A stretch of 22,795 nucleotides of DNA from Collodictyon triciliatum (taxonomy: Eukaryota > CRuMs). The DNA is taken from positions 1 to 22,795 of the forward strand of contig JBHJMP010001243.1 in assembly GCA_043381765.1 (NCBI GenBank), read 5' to 3'. Position numbers and translations under genes: made by a program. Of this stretch, positions 1 to 10,136 are shown piece after piece; position 1 is the first letter of the stretch; every line of letters starts with the position of its first letter. The notes below the pieces were generated by a model. The model saw only the letters and a list, made by a program, of their open reading frames with translations. It was not told where the DNA came from and made no database searches.

Positions 1-103
1 TTTCTCTCTTTTTTCTCTCTTTTTTCTCTCTTTTTTCTCTCTTTTTTCTCTCTTTTTTCTCTCTTTTTTCTCTCTTTTTTCTCTCTTTTTTCTCTTTTTT
101 TCT
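1..103. repeat. 11-bp pyrimidine minisatellite (T6 + CTCTC)
   Basis: Nine or so near-perfect copies of an 11-base unit, six T followed by CTCTC, fill the left edge of the window and decay into a T-rich tract by about position 110. The repeat ends about 45 bases before the first recognisable exon acceptor at 148, so it probably lies in an intron of the glycosyltransferase gene. The left boundary is outside the window. Confidence 0.95.
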
Positions 104-148
104 CCTTTTGACTTTTCATTCTGATTTACACATGTATCCTCTCACAAG

Positions 149-1895
149 ATTTTGTCAAGAGGGATTTTATCCAAAGGCTTCTCTGTGGCGCACGATTTTC
201 AGGCTATGATTGACGCGTTGGTTCAGGTCACCAATGGACTTTTCGATGGTGCAGAGAAAGATTTCTTTGACGGATGCACAGGTAATTTGATGCACAATGT
301 TTTGATATACATGTTCTCTGTAAGTGATAGCAGTAATGACCATGTTTTGTTAAGGGGCTGATGTTATCGTTGCCATGCCTCTTTGCTTCGAATTTGGATA
401 CACTCTCGCTGAGCACTTTTGCATTCCCCTGATTGGGCTCAGTCCACACCCAACAAATCCGTCGCCTTTATCGCCAATGGTGTTGCTTCAGTCTACTCCA
501 ATCAAGGGCATATTCTCCTTTGTTAATGTACTAGTGCATGAAATATATGCTTATTCACTCTGGTGCAGCCGAAGGGAAACTCATAACGAATGGAGAAAAA
601 AACTAAACTTGAATCCCATTAAAAACTGGTTTGGAGTCTACACCCTGTGGCAAAAATGCAACATTCCAACCATATCTACTTACAGTTCTTCTATCGTTGG
701 TGGACTAGATTCGCTCAACAAAAATAATTGTATTGTGGGTTTTATAAATGGTTCTTGGGGAGGTGCTACTTCGTCGCGTCTTGGAGAGAAAATCGAAGGG
801 TTTCTTTCGAGCGGAGCAAGACCTGTGTATTTTGGCATTGGTTTCCTTCCAGACACAAACTACGACTCTCTACTGACAACAACTCTCCAGGTTGCATTCA
901 TAACTTTTCCAAAAAGAAAAAGAACTCATGCTGATGAGAAGCAGCTTAAAAAAATCGAAGATATGCTTAGAGGCTGAAAAAAAAACCTGCAGGAATGTGA
1001 TATAGTAACAGCTTTTATGTATATGACCTACAACTATTCCTCCCATTTTCTAGGCCATCGACAGAGTCGGATGTCGCGCTATCATCGCTTCTGGGTCAAA
1101 TAGTATCAATGAATCGAAATCCACCAAAGCAGTCCTCTTTGTTAAGGACGCACCCGCCGAACATCTTTTTCCTCGTTGTAAATCTGTGTTGCATCACTGC
1201 AGTTCCACTTCCACAGCTGCTGTTTTATATGCTGGTGTTCCGAGCATCGCAGTCCCTGTCCATTCAGATAATTTTTTCTGGGCTGAACAAATTCACAAAG
1301 TCTTTTTCTGCTCGATAAAACATTAAAGATTTTTAAAAAAAAATATTTTAGTTAAAATAAATTTTCAGTTTAGAATGACTAACTTTATCCACTCAACATT
1401 TTAGCTTGGAGTATGCCCAAATCCTGTACCGTACTCTCAGATGAATGTAGACGTTCTATCTGAATCGATCATTTGCTCATTTGCACCAAACCAGTCAAAA
1501 TGCGCTCAGTCGGTCAGATCTAAGCTTGAGATGGTAAATAGCAATTGCTCTGTTTTTTTTTCTTTTGTGTCTTTTAAGGATTTTCTTGAGTTGTGTTATG
1601 CCACTTGATCGTCTTTTTTTTTTCAAGATATGATAATAAACAAGCTAATAGATAATGAATTTCAAATTCCTAACCTAAGTTTCGATTTTAGGATGGAAAT
1701 ACAACCTCAAAAGCTTTGGAGCGATTCCAGCATCTAGTTTCGCAAAGAACCCTTGTAAATCCTGGTATAGCCTCCACATCGACCATCTGGCTTCTCCCGC
1801 AACTAAGGGGAATTGTATCTAGCACAACGTTGGTCGTCTCAGCAAGCTTTGCCATTACAGCCATTAGAGCCATCCGAAATGCGCTTCTGAGCTAA
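149..1895 (+). CDS. GT28/sterol 3-beta-glucosyltransferase-like protein, C-terminal part (5' partial)
   Basis: Five exons join in phase: 149-281, 355-890, 1054-1299, 1405-1533 and 1692-1895 (TAA), giving 415 residues. The fold is that of the UDP-sugar:sterol glucosyltransferases (UGT80/Atg26 type). The sequence GADVIVAMP followed by AEHFCIPLIGLSP matches the end of the N-terminal domain. NEWRKKLNLNP, GARPVYFGIGF, GCRAIIASG and the C-terminal block from HLFPRC through AAVLYAGVPSIAVPV to FWAEQIHKLGVCPNPVPYSQM match the nucleotide-sugar half. The last 25 or so residues are hydrophobic then basic and might be a membrane tail. Family members transfer glucose from UDP-glucose to membrane sterols. 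The expected HHGG(S/A)GTT donor motif reads HHCSSTST here (1192-1215), so activity or donor choice is uncertain. The donor at 891 (GTTGCA) is weak, but splicing there restores the family pattern. The start codon and any GRAM/PH region lie left of the window. Confidence 0.82.
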
Positions 1896-2889
1896 AAAGA
1901 AAAAGATAACCCACCACTCATATTTTGATACAATTACTTTGACACCGGTCCTTTAAAAATAAAGTTAAAATGAAGGAAAAATGAATAGTATCGTTATTAG
2001 TCAAGATATTGTTGGTTTTTATTCATATACTTGAGATATGTGTGATAAAACTTGCAAAAAAAAAAAAAAGGCTTTTGAATATGATTTTGAACATGCATTC
2101 TTTTTCATTTTTCTTAGACTTTGAGCTAGTATATTCACTTGCACATTGAAATTGAGTAGAGTACTTACTTTGGCAACACCTGCTGGCTCTCATCCGATAA
2201 AAACTCCACCAAAAGGAAAAAACTAGTATCACGCGATATCATTCTTACGCACATACAAAATCACCGACACGTATGATTCTAGTGTTTTCTTTTTTTTCTT
2301 TTTTTCTTTTTCTTTTTTGTTGTTGTTGTTTCTTTCTCTTAAGGATAGAATCGATTTGGAACATTAAAGTATCACATACTGCCTCCCTTCCCTCAACAGA
2401 TATCCATGCCAATCGACCTGGGAAAAAAAAAACTAATGTCCCTCCATTTGCACTCAACCTCGTTTTCATTTCCAAACCAGGATAACTTCTGATTACATTC
2501 CAATTGACCACTTTCCCAAAGCCACATCCTAACCATCTAAACCCAATCACTATTTAAAAGAAATTAAAGAGCATTACACTGGACAAAATATTCCTCTGAA
2601 AAAAAATTCACAAACAGCGGCATGAAACGCCCCCTTTGCATACCTTAAGTGAATGGTAGCTCAGTACTTTTTCAATAAACATATTCTTAGATTCCATATA
2701 CCGATGAAAATCAGCTGCATCGAGAATGGAAAGAAAATTGGCACATTAACGAATCGTGATGTCCAAAAAGAAAAAAATTAGTTTTGGTTACCAGTTAATT
2801 TGCTTCTTTTCTGTTTTTGTTTCTAAAAAAAAAAAAAAAAAAACTTACATTCTCTCTATCTACCCTTCTCTTGAATAGGCCATAAGTTT
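1896..2889. other. Intergenic region between the glycosyltransferase and transaminase genes
   Basis: About 1 kb with no convincing coding potential. Open frames here are short and low-complexity, such as the T-rich stretch at 2287-2340 and its K/Q-rich reverse reading. It contains A13 at 2057-2069 and A18 near 2826-2843. It must carry the 3' UTR of the first gene and the promoter of the second. An in-frame TGA at 2872-2874 supports the ATG at 2890 as start of the next gene. Confidence 0.6.
1958..1963 (+). terminator. Candidate poly(A) signal AATAAA, glycosyltransferase gene
   Basis: A canonical AATAAA lies 63 bases after the TAA stop at 1893-1895. Position and sequence fit a polyadenylation signal, but AATAAA is common by chance in DNA this AT-rich. 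Confidence 0.4.
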
Positions 2890-4227
2890 ATGAGTTGCAC
2901 CAACGACACCGAACCACCCATTCCGTTCAACCGTCCGTATTACACAGGTAAGATGTTGCGTGCATTGACAAATATATGTGTTGCGCACGACGGGTAATTG
3001 CAGTGTTCATATGTTTTAATTTATTTTTTTTTAACCTCACCTATTTCAACATCTTCGTTTAAGGCATTTGATTATGATATTTTGTGTAAAATTCATGTTC
3101 GACTCATTCCAGGCGATGAAGTAAATGAGGTCAATAAGTTGTTCCAAAACAAGAGCGGATTATCGGGTAACGGGCCAATTACCAAAGAATGTCAAGCTCT
3201 ACTCAGAAAAAATCTGGGGACTCCTTTAGCTCTTTTGACACAATCAGGGACAGCAGCCTTGGAAATGTGCGCCATTCTATGCAACCTGTCCATAGGCGAT
3301 GAAGTAATCATGCCGTCTTATACATTCGTGTCCACAGCCAATGCGTTTGTTCTCCAAAAAGCCACGCCAGTTTTCGTTGATTTAGATATGAATAGAGTTG
3401 GAGTCGACCCCAAGTGTATCAGAGCAGCAATCAACCCAAGAACGCGAGCTATTTGTGTGGTTCATTACAGCGGCATCGCTTGCGACATGGATGAAATAAT
3501 GTCCATAGCAAAGGAATATAATCTACTGGTGATAGAGGATGCTGCCCATGCGGCGTTTGGAAAGTACAAAGGAAAAATGCTTGGAAGTATCGGAGACTTT
3601 GCTGCCTTGAGTTTTCATGAGACCAAAAACATTCAGTGTGGAGAGGGAGGCGCTCTTCTCGTAAACAACAAGAATTACATCACCCGCGCTGAGATAATAT
3701 GGGAGAAAGGTACTAATCGGAAGCAGTTTCTTGAGGGAGTCTCACCAAAATATTCTTGGGTTGATGTTGGCTCTTCTTTCTTGCCGAGCGAATTGACAGC
3801 CGCTGCACTTTTACCACAACTGAAGAAGGGCTTTGAAATCACTAAAAGGCGTAGGGAAATATGGGCAAAGTATCATCAAGGGTTGTGGAATCTTCATACA
3901 CAGGGCAAGCTCACACTACCTTTGATTCCTCAAGATGCAGCCGAGCATTCAGCTCACCTTTTTTTCTTCTTTGCAAGAAGCCCCGAGGATTTGCGCGAAA
4001 TTGTGGCGGAAGGGAAAAGACGCAGGATAAGTTTGATGCAGCATTACGTCCCGCTGCACTCGTCCCCATATGGCACCAAAGGGGCTCGCTCAAGCGGGTT
4101 GATGGCTAATACTGACTGGGCCGCAGCAACGCTATTAAGGCTGCCTTTGTGGTGTGACTTGACTGATGATATGGTCGAACGGGTGATTAGTGTAATTTCG
4201 GATGTGCTATCTGAAAAATCGTATTGA
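2890..4227 (+). CDS. dTDP-4-amino-4,6-dideoxygalactose transaminase-like (WecE/RffA, DegT/DnrJ/EryC1/StrS family)
   Basis: Two exons, 2890-2947 and 3113-4227 (TGA), give 390 residues, close to the roughly 376 of E. coli WecE. This PLP enzyme class aminates a dTDP-4-keto-6-deoxyhexose using glutamate. The N-terminal IPFNRPYYTG motif spans the splice junction, with a 1+2 base glycine codon. GDEVIMPSYTFVSTANAFVL, VVHYSGIACDMDEIM and VIEDAAHA (PLP phosphate and ring contacts) follow. FHETKN carries the expected Schiff-base lysine at residue 191 (codon 3625-3627). AEIIWEKGTNRKQF and MQHYVPLHSSP complete the pattern. The match to the bacterial WecE subfamily is very close along the whole length. 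The frame is open upstream of 3113, but those residues do not fit the family and end in a good intron (GTAAGA to CCAG). The enzyme is uncommon in eukaryotes, so transfer from bacteria is likely, though that is inference. Confidence 0.93.
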
Positions 4228-4255
4228 GGAATTATATTGGGAGTGGCATTTATCC

Positions 4256-4261
4256 AATAAA
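4256..4261 (+). terminator. Candidate poly(A) signal AATAAA, transaminase gene
   Basis: AATAAA begins 29 bases after the TGA stop of the transaminase, in the convergent space before the TTC39-like gene. Confidence 0.5.
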
Positions 4262-4601
4262 CTTCTAAAGAAATATAAACAAAACAAAAAAAAAGCCCCC
4301 ACATTCAAAGTGAGCCGTCCCACCCATCCAATCTTTTGATAAAGAAGCTGAGATTGGTATAGGCACCAAAGACGTTACTTTCTTTGGCTCATTTGTCTTT
4401 TGTAGTTGGTTTTTTTTTTTTTTTTTTGAAAGAGGTGATGCATCCAGAAAATAAAGTAGAATAATAGCTTACTGGCTGTTCATAATAAACGGACATTTTA
4501 AAAAAAGTTGTAGCAACTGCCTTATCAAATATCAAGCGATGATTTTTCTCTACATATAATCATAGAGTAAGTATTCGTCCTTTTATGATTTTTTTTCATT
4601 A

Positions 4602-4607
4602 TTTATT
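4602..4607 (-). terminator. Candidate poly(A) signal (AATAAA on minus strand), TTC39-like gene
   Basis: TTTATT on the plus strand is AATAAA on the minus strand, 25 bases beyond the stop codon at 4632-4634. Confidence 0.45.
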
Positions 4608-4631
4608 TCCGTTTCTTTGAGAAACAACTTT

Positions 4632-7266
4632 CTAAACTGAGCGCTGCAGATGTATTCGCAGATGGAGCCTGAGTTCAAAGATGTAATCGGAGTATCTATC
4701 GCGAGCTTTAATGAGCTTCTTGTCCCCTTCCTCAGTATTTCCTTGCAACACTAGCATACTACCGCACTCATAAATAGCATGAGGTACAATCCAAGTTTCA
4801 TCCTTGATATGTTTGTCCATTTTTTCGACTTCATTGAAGCATTCCTGGGCCGCAGTGATTTGATTCAACCCCTTGAGCGCCGCTCCTTTGAGTAACAAGC
4901 ACAAGGCTTCCTGAGTAACGTTGGAATTACCACTTGATTTTCTTACAGCTGAAAGTGAATCTTCTATATCTAGCAGCGCTCTTTGGATTTTTTCAGCTGT
5001 CATCTGACTAAATCCATTCCAGAGATAAGCCATCTCGAGTTGTGGCAAAAACAGTGTGTTTGAGCCGTTTCGGACATACAACTGTGCTTTTTTCAAGACA
5101 AACTATAAATATTTATCATCTAATTAGTTTTAATAAATAAATAAAATAGTCAAAAATCGAATGTTAATCATATGTATAGTATATGATGGTAGTGGTCATT
5201 CAAAAATATTCCAATAAAATTGGTTGGTGATATGGGCTTAGAATAATTGACTTGTTCAACAGTGATTGTTCGGCCTCCATAAGTTCGGGTTACAAGAGAC
5301 GGGATAGTAGAAAGGAGGTAGTTGGCACGTTCGTGCTTTCTTTTGATTTCATGAATTGATAGACCTTCATCACACCCGGAATCAAGTAAACCTACAGCCA
5401 CCATATATGTATAGAATGCCTTCGACCATTCATTTTCATCCATTAGTTTTTCAAAATACGGTAGGGACTTATTCCATTCCATGTTAAAAATATGGCTCCA
5501 CCCAACGTCATAGTAACAAACATGTTTTAGTTGGAGGAACTGGTTCTGTGCATCGATTGCTCGTTGAAAAGCTTGGATGGACTCGTTGATCTCTCTTTTC
5601 ATACGCGCCAGTCTCCCAGAAATCATAAGATGTACAGCCGACGAAGGGTACTTTGTCAACTCCTCGTGCAATATGCGTTCAGCCTCCTTTACATGGAATT
5701 CAATTCTTGGAGAGGAAAAGAAGGATGGGTATATAACATGGTAGAATAACAACGACAATCCTGCTAGAGGGGACCTTGCACCATCTTGCGAAAGGGACTT
5801 GTTCAATTCATCAAGCCCAACCATTCGATCTCCTGGGTATCCGAAAGCAGATACAATCCGCAGTATCTATTTTTGAAAATTTTGATTGTCTCATACATTT
5901 CCTAGATTTGTAACTACACACCAAACTGGCTTGAAATCAGTATGAGTTATCCGAGATTTTTTTGGTAGAGAAAGTTAAACACCCCTAAATATGAATACCT
6001 TATTGGGTAGCATCGATATGACCATGTTTACGTTGCCGACTCTGCGTGCAAAATATTTTTCACTCAAGAATTGTTTTCAGATTTTGCTAGATTGCATTAT
6101 TCTAAAACATAGTGGTAATAGAAATATGTAATAATTGCGGCTTAATCTATATGAAAAACCCAAAATGAATTCCACTCCGTGTATCAGGAGATATTTCATA
6201 TTCTTTTCTTTTTTCGACTTCAGATATTATCTAATAACAAGAAAAAAACTTCAAATCAGTAACCGAATATATAACTTTAAGCCAGCAACTATTTGTACTG
6301 AAAATATAACATAAAATTTATGTATTCATTGGAACATAATTACAAAGTACCAAATAACCACCTGATGACACTGCTCATAGTAGGACCATCCTTTCCGAAG
6401 CCCGAGACCGGCTTTTACATAACTGACGATACTTTCTTGAAATAATAACAATGCAGAGCGAAGGAGATAGCTTTCAGCAAGAGCCAATGTATAGTCCAAC
6501 TCCTTGCTTGACATTGTGACCTTACTGACAGCAGACGAAAACAGTCTTCCAAAGTATTGCGCAACGCCCTCTGTTTTTTTTTCCAGAAGACTTTCACAAA
6601 GAAGTTGAGCTGCTTCCATACGATTTGATGCCTCCAAGAAATCGTCCTCACCGAAAGTCATCAGGGCTTTCTGTGTATGTTGAGTCGTAGTGCATGGCAA
6701 TTAATGAAGTAAATCAACATTCCAACTGCAACATGTATATATTTTAGTCACTTTTGTTAAAGCGATGAAAAGATAAAGATCTTAGCACCGCTTGCACAAT
6801 ACACGATTGCATTCTAAAATAGACACAATCAAAGCCAATCAGAATTTGAAGGGTGTTTTCCAACAGAAATAATAATAATAATCAATTTTCGTTGGTGCAT
6901 ATAACAACATAACATTTTCATGTTAGAGGCCGGCTATACCAAAAATCCCATGGATCCAAAACAAATGGCGTGAAGAGGATCCGACTTTGCAAAGGCCGAG
7001 AATGTCTCCTCCGCATCCTGGAACTGATTAGAAAGAAAGAGCTGGATTCCGCGCATCACGTTGCCATGTAACATCTCTTGTCCGACACCCTCCGGAATCT
7101 GCTCAGCAGAAAACCCGGCTCGTGATCGCTCCTCCTTCTCGACGGCTTCTTGCATGGCTGCCTCTACCTGTGTCTTTGCCTCTGCGCCAAACAGCCCATC
7201 ACCGCGCTCACGGGTAAAATCCTCGGGCGCATCTTCGTAGTCGCTCCCTGAATCAGACTCGCTCAT
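4632..7266 (-). CDS. TTC39/Iml2-family tetratricopeptide repeat protein
   Basis: Four exons read on the minus strand: 7266-6940 (start), 6670-6362, 5866-5252 and 5102-4632 (TAG stop). All junctions are phase 0, giving 573 residues, about the family's usual size. The acidic N terminus begins MSESDSGSDYEDAPEDF. The second exon is helical. The third opens with the family-like GYPGDRMVGLDELN and contains RLARMKREINESIQAFQRA, YYDVGWSHIFNMEW and NEWSKAFYTYMVAVGLLD. These alternate small and aromatic residues as TPR helices do. The last exon carries further TPR-like helices (LLKGAALKGLNQITAAQECF). Yeast Iml2 acts in inclusion-body and lipid-droplet clearance. Animal TTC39 proteins are poorly understood scaffolds. 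The frame stays open upstream of 7266, but that stretch is not TPR-like, so I start at the ATG before the acidic segment. The donors at 5251 (GTCAAT) and 6361 (GTGGTT) are weak. An alternative donor three bases on (6358) would add one Val. Confidence 0.82.
5867..6361 (-). other. Intron 2 of the TTC39-like gene (495 nt)
   Basis: AT-rich sequence between the exon ending CHQ and the exon starting ILRIVSAFGYPGDR. No other gene was seen inside it on either strand. Phase matching and the ATAG acceptor at 5868-5867 support the boundaries. Confidence 0.65.
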
Positions 7267-7880
7267 CTTCTTCGTGTGTAAAGTCCCTGCAGCAAGAGTT
7301 GTGAGTCTGGTCAGTCGAAAGCTCAGCGCAGGCATGGACAAAAGAAAAAAGCCGAGAGGATAAAACGTCAAAGGCCAGCGACGCTTCCTGATTTGAAAGA
7401 CGAATCTGGAATAAAGGGCACAGCCGCTTCTCCCAAAATCTGTGCTCTTTAGAGGTCGCTTCTGAGAAGGAAAGGGGAGCAGGAGGACTGTCCTTGGCTT
7501 TCCTGTGCAATCGTTGGCGAGAATCTGCCTTCCGTGTTGGAGCGGAGACATGAGTCTGAAGGTGATTGTTTAATACAGGTATCAGAGCTATGGAGATCAG
7601 GCTCGTGGGAGCAGGAATTGCCGACAGAAAAGGGATTTAATGGCGAGACACAAGGTCGGGTGGTTGGGCTTCAAAAGAAGGGAGAAGAGTGCTTGATTGT
7701 CCAGGCGTGGTGGGTTCCTTGCTGCCACCAGAAGGCTTTCATAAAGTTCGTGTGGCTATGGACGGTCGAGCTAGCGACTGGTGTGTGGAGACAGAGAGCT
7801 GGGATGTATATCTTCGTCACGTGTCTCTTTGCGCTGGTAACAGCAAGCAAACACCAAAGACAGGACGCTTCACAAGCCTA
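7267..7880. other. Spacer between TTC39-like and SmD3 genes
   Basis: About 610 bases holding the promoter and 5' UTR of the TTC39-like gene and the 3' UTR of SmD3, both on the minus strand. It is visibly richer in G+C than most of the window. Two overlapping open frames on the plus strand (from 7534 and 7689) have no recognisable domain and are most likely fortuitous in GC-rich DNA. Confidence 0.55.
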
Positions 7881-7937
7881 TTAACGACGACCAACAGGGG
7901 CTCCGCGACCTAGAGGATCGTGTGTTTTATTGTTATG

Positions 7938-8030
<93 letters not shown>

Positions 8031-8688
8031 TAAAAAGGCAAGTATACATTGTGAATGGTGGGCATTAACCTCATTGTGAAAGGGACGTAAAATACATATT
8101 GAAGGAAATAATTCATACCTCTGGGAGCTCCACGACCTCCGCGGATCGAACCCTTTGCGAGCAGACCTTTGCCGCGCGCTGGGCCTTTGGTGCCGATGCT
8201 CTTGAACATAGGAGCGTTTCGCAACATGTCTGGAATGATCACGAAGCGGACCTTGCTTCCTCTCAGGAAAACCTGGGTGTTTCAAAAGTAGTGGGAAGAG
8301 GGATACGAGTGCAAATAGAGTTCAGACAGGACTTGAAATGGGCCCGCAGGCACAGGACTCTCCAACCTCGTTAGGTAAGAGGGGGAGTGAGAGAGAAAGA
8401 GAAAGGCAAGGACAGGAGTCGTAAAGGAGAAGAGACAAACAGGCCAGAGACGACAAGGGTGAGGAGAAAATAAGGGAAAGACTCTTAGCTGCTAGGGTGC
8501 CTCAGAACCTGCTCAAGTTTTGTGACGCGTCCCTCACGCGATGTGACGGTCACGTCGACCAGCTGCAGATTCATGTTATCCTCACTGTCGTGGAGCTTTC
8601 CTCGGTAAGTCTCGCCGGACATGAGCTCCACCGTGACGATGTGGCCGTTGGCCTCGTGCAGTACCTTGACCGGGATTCCGACGCTCAT
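7881..8688 (-). CDS. Small nuclear ribonucleoprotein Sm D3
   Basis: Three minus-strand exons: 8688-8509, 8272-8119 and 7909-7881 (TAA), joining in phase to 120 residues (the human protein has 126). SmD3 is one of seven Sm proteins that ring the Sm site of U1, U2, U4 and U5 snRNAs. Sm1 is complete, from [18 protein letters not shown] through [14 protein letters not shown]. Sm2 is [19 protein letters not shown], continuing with APMFKS. After a short basic linker the protein ends in an RG-rich tail ([12 protein letters not shown] then RGAPVGRR), typical of SmD1/D3 and a target for arginine dimethylation in relatives. The last exon is only 29 nt. It completes the split glycine codon of the RG tail, which is strong support for it. 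The first donor (GTTCTG at 8508) is weak, but removing that intron restores [10 protein letters not shown] exactly. Confidence 0.95.
7939..8030. repeat. (ATT)n microsatellite in SmD3 intron 2
   Basis: About 30 uninterrupted copies of ATT/TTA. On the transcribed minus strand this is (AAT)n and lies 30 bases before the last exon's acceptor. Read as protein it gives a long Asn tract, which is an artefact of reading through the intron. Confidence 0.97.
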
Positions 8689-10136
8689 ACTTGGGCTTCT
8701 GGGTCGATGATTAAGATGCGGTTACGCGGTCGAGTAAGGTCGCTTAGGGATGCCGCTCAGTGAAGCATCGCGTTTGTTGTGGCTCTTGGACCTCTAATGT
8801 GGTTTCAGGTTCAGAAAGGAGAAAAAGACTTTAGGTGCTATCGATACCACATTTATTGTATTTGGAAGGTATTCGTTATATGAGGGCATTATCTTCACAT
8901 TTGTATCTTAAACATTGGCTGTGTCGTCGTGCGCTACCCACTCACCCGAGTTTTTTCCCCTTGTCTTTCTTTATTCGATTGAAGAGGTTTTCTCATGGAG
9001 AGATCAAACGTTGCCTAAACCACATAATAGCTTTATCAACACGGAGAGCTGATATGGGTCATAATTATGCACTTAATTTGCTAAAAGATTTGAAATCACA
9101 AGGATAACTCTATCTTGGTTATTTTGGTAGATGTTGCTGAAAGAAGCGCTTCATATGGTCAACTCAATCAGATGGCTGTTTTCTAGGATTTTGTAAAATA
9201 TATTTAGCCATAAAAATCGCACAAGGCAGCGAGTAGGTGTTTAAAATAACATGACTCAATTATTTTTAGATTGCTTTTTGTATATGCAAGCGAGCTGTGA
9301 CATACCGTTTGGGCGCTTGACGTGGCAATACTTTCCCAAGAATAATGTATGTGAGATGGCAAGCGCAGCTAGTTTTTGTTTTTCTTTGTTTTTCTTTGTT
9401 TTTCTTTGTTTTTCTTTGTTTTTCTTTGTTTTTCTTTGTTTTTCTTTGTTTTTCTTTGTTTTTCTTTGTTTTTCTTTGTTTTTTGTTATTTAGGAGGAAG
9501 TTGTGAAACTTACTTTACATTGAACGGACACCCAAGGTTAGCCGTTCGAACATTTCAAAAAAGTTAAATCTTTTCCATCAATATCGATGCTCTGGTTCTG
9601 GTGATATCTTATTATCTTTGGTGATTGGTGTGATTCTCGATAACATAAGAACCGATTCATGAGTTTTAGCATTCAGACCAACTCGCTCAAACACCCCGAA
9701 ATTGAGGGAGGATTAGAATTTGTTAAACGTAGGAAACTTATATATATCTTTATTTTAATTTTAAAACAAAGTTGAGTGAGCTTTAGCGACTTACATCTCT
9801 GCTATGTTAATTTTTGAACATTATAATTAGATTCCGTATTAGATATAATTCAATGAAATCAGCTAATGTGGAAAATCCCAAGAACAAACCGATCGCACGA
9901 GCAAATCAGCCAGACGAGGCGGTCGCTTCCGCTAAACAGTACACATAACAATTCACATAAGCAGATGATCGAGAGGCACGAACAAAGTAGAAGCGAGCTA
10001 ACAGCCATTCAAACAGGCGACACCAGTAGATGCAACTCCTCCACGACTCACCCTTATTTTTTTTTTTAACTTTTCTTAAATGAATTCATAAGTCAGGGGT
10101 TTCTTCTGATCTTCCGAGTTCACAGGTCGCGAAAAA
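8689..10136. other. Divergent promoter region, SmD3 (minus) and calcineurin B-type gene (plus)
   Basis: About 1.45 kb without a recognisable gene. The SmD3-proximal part is GC-richer. The rest is AT-rich and contains a 10-bp minisatellite (9373-9484). An open frame at 8835-9107 (90 codons, ending near NLLKDLKSQG) has no domain I recognise and no convincing splice context, and I do not call it. No tRNA B-box was seen. Confidence 0.55.
9373..9484. repeat. 10-bp minisatellite (TTTCTTTGTT)n
   Basis: Ten perfect tandem copies at 9381-9480 plus partial copies at both ends. It is pyrimidine-rich with one G per unit on the plus strand. Because ten is not a multiple of three, all frames read as F/L/C/V low-complexity peptides. 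It lies in the divergent intergenic region. Confidence 0.97.

Larger units (their letters stand above)
4228..4631. other. Convergent intergenic spacer
   Basis: About 400 bases between the 3' ends of the transaminase (plus) and the TTC39-like gene (minus). It is AT-rich with a T17 run near 4411-4427. No coding or RNA gene was seen. It holds candidate poly(A) signals for both strands. Confidence 0.6.

Noticed and set aside
2998-3112. N-terminal extension of the transaminase open frame (MQCSYVLIYFF...)
   Set aside because: The residues do not fit the WecE family, and the segment is the 3' part of an intron. The true N terminus is the short exon 2890-2947.
7267-7551. In-frame upstream extension of the TTC39-like first exon (MSPLQHGRQ...)
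   Set aside because: Composition is unlike a TPR protein and the segment lies in the GC-rich promoter/5' UTR. The ATG at 7266 precedes a sensible acidic N terminus.
7534-7913. Two overlapping plus-strand open frames
   Set aside because: No recognisable domain. They overlap the SmD3 3' end on the other strand and are expected by chance in GC-rich DNA.
7881-8285. Minus-strand frame with a long Asn tract
   Set aside because: The Asn tract is the (AAT)n intron repeat. Only its last eight or so residues (RGAPVGRR) are real, as the 29-nt third exon of SmD3.
8835-9107. 90-codon plus-strand open frame
   Set aside because: No domain, no clear splice partners, unusual composition. Possibly a relic exon but not supportable.
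9251-9567. Phe/Leu-rich open frames
   Set aside because: Produced by the 10-bp minisatellite. There is no domain and the composition is repetitive.
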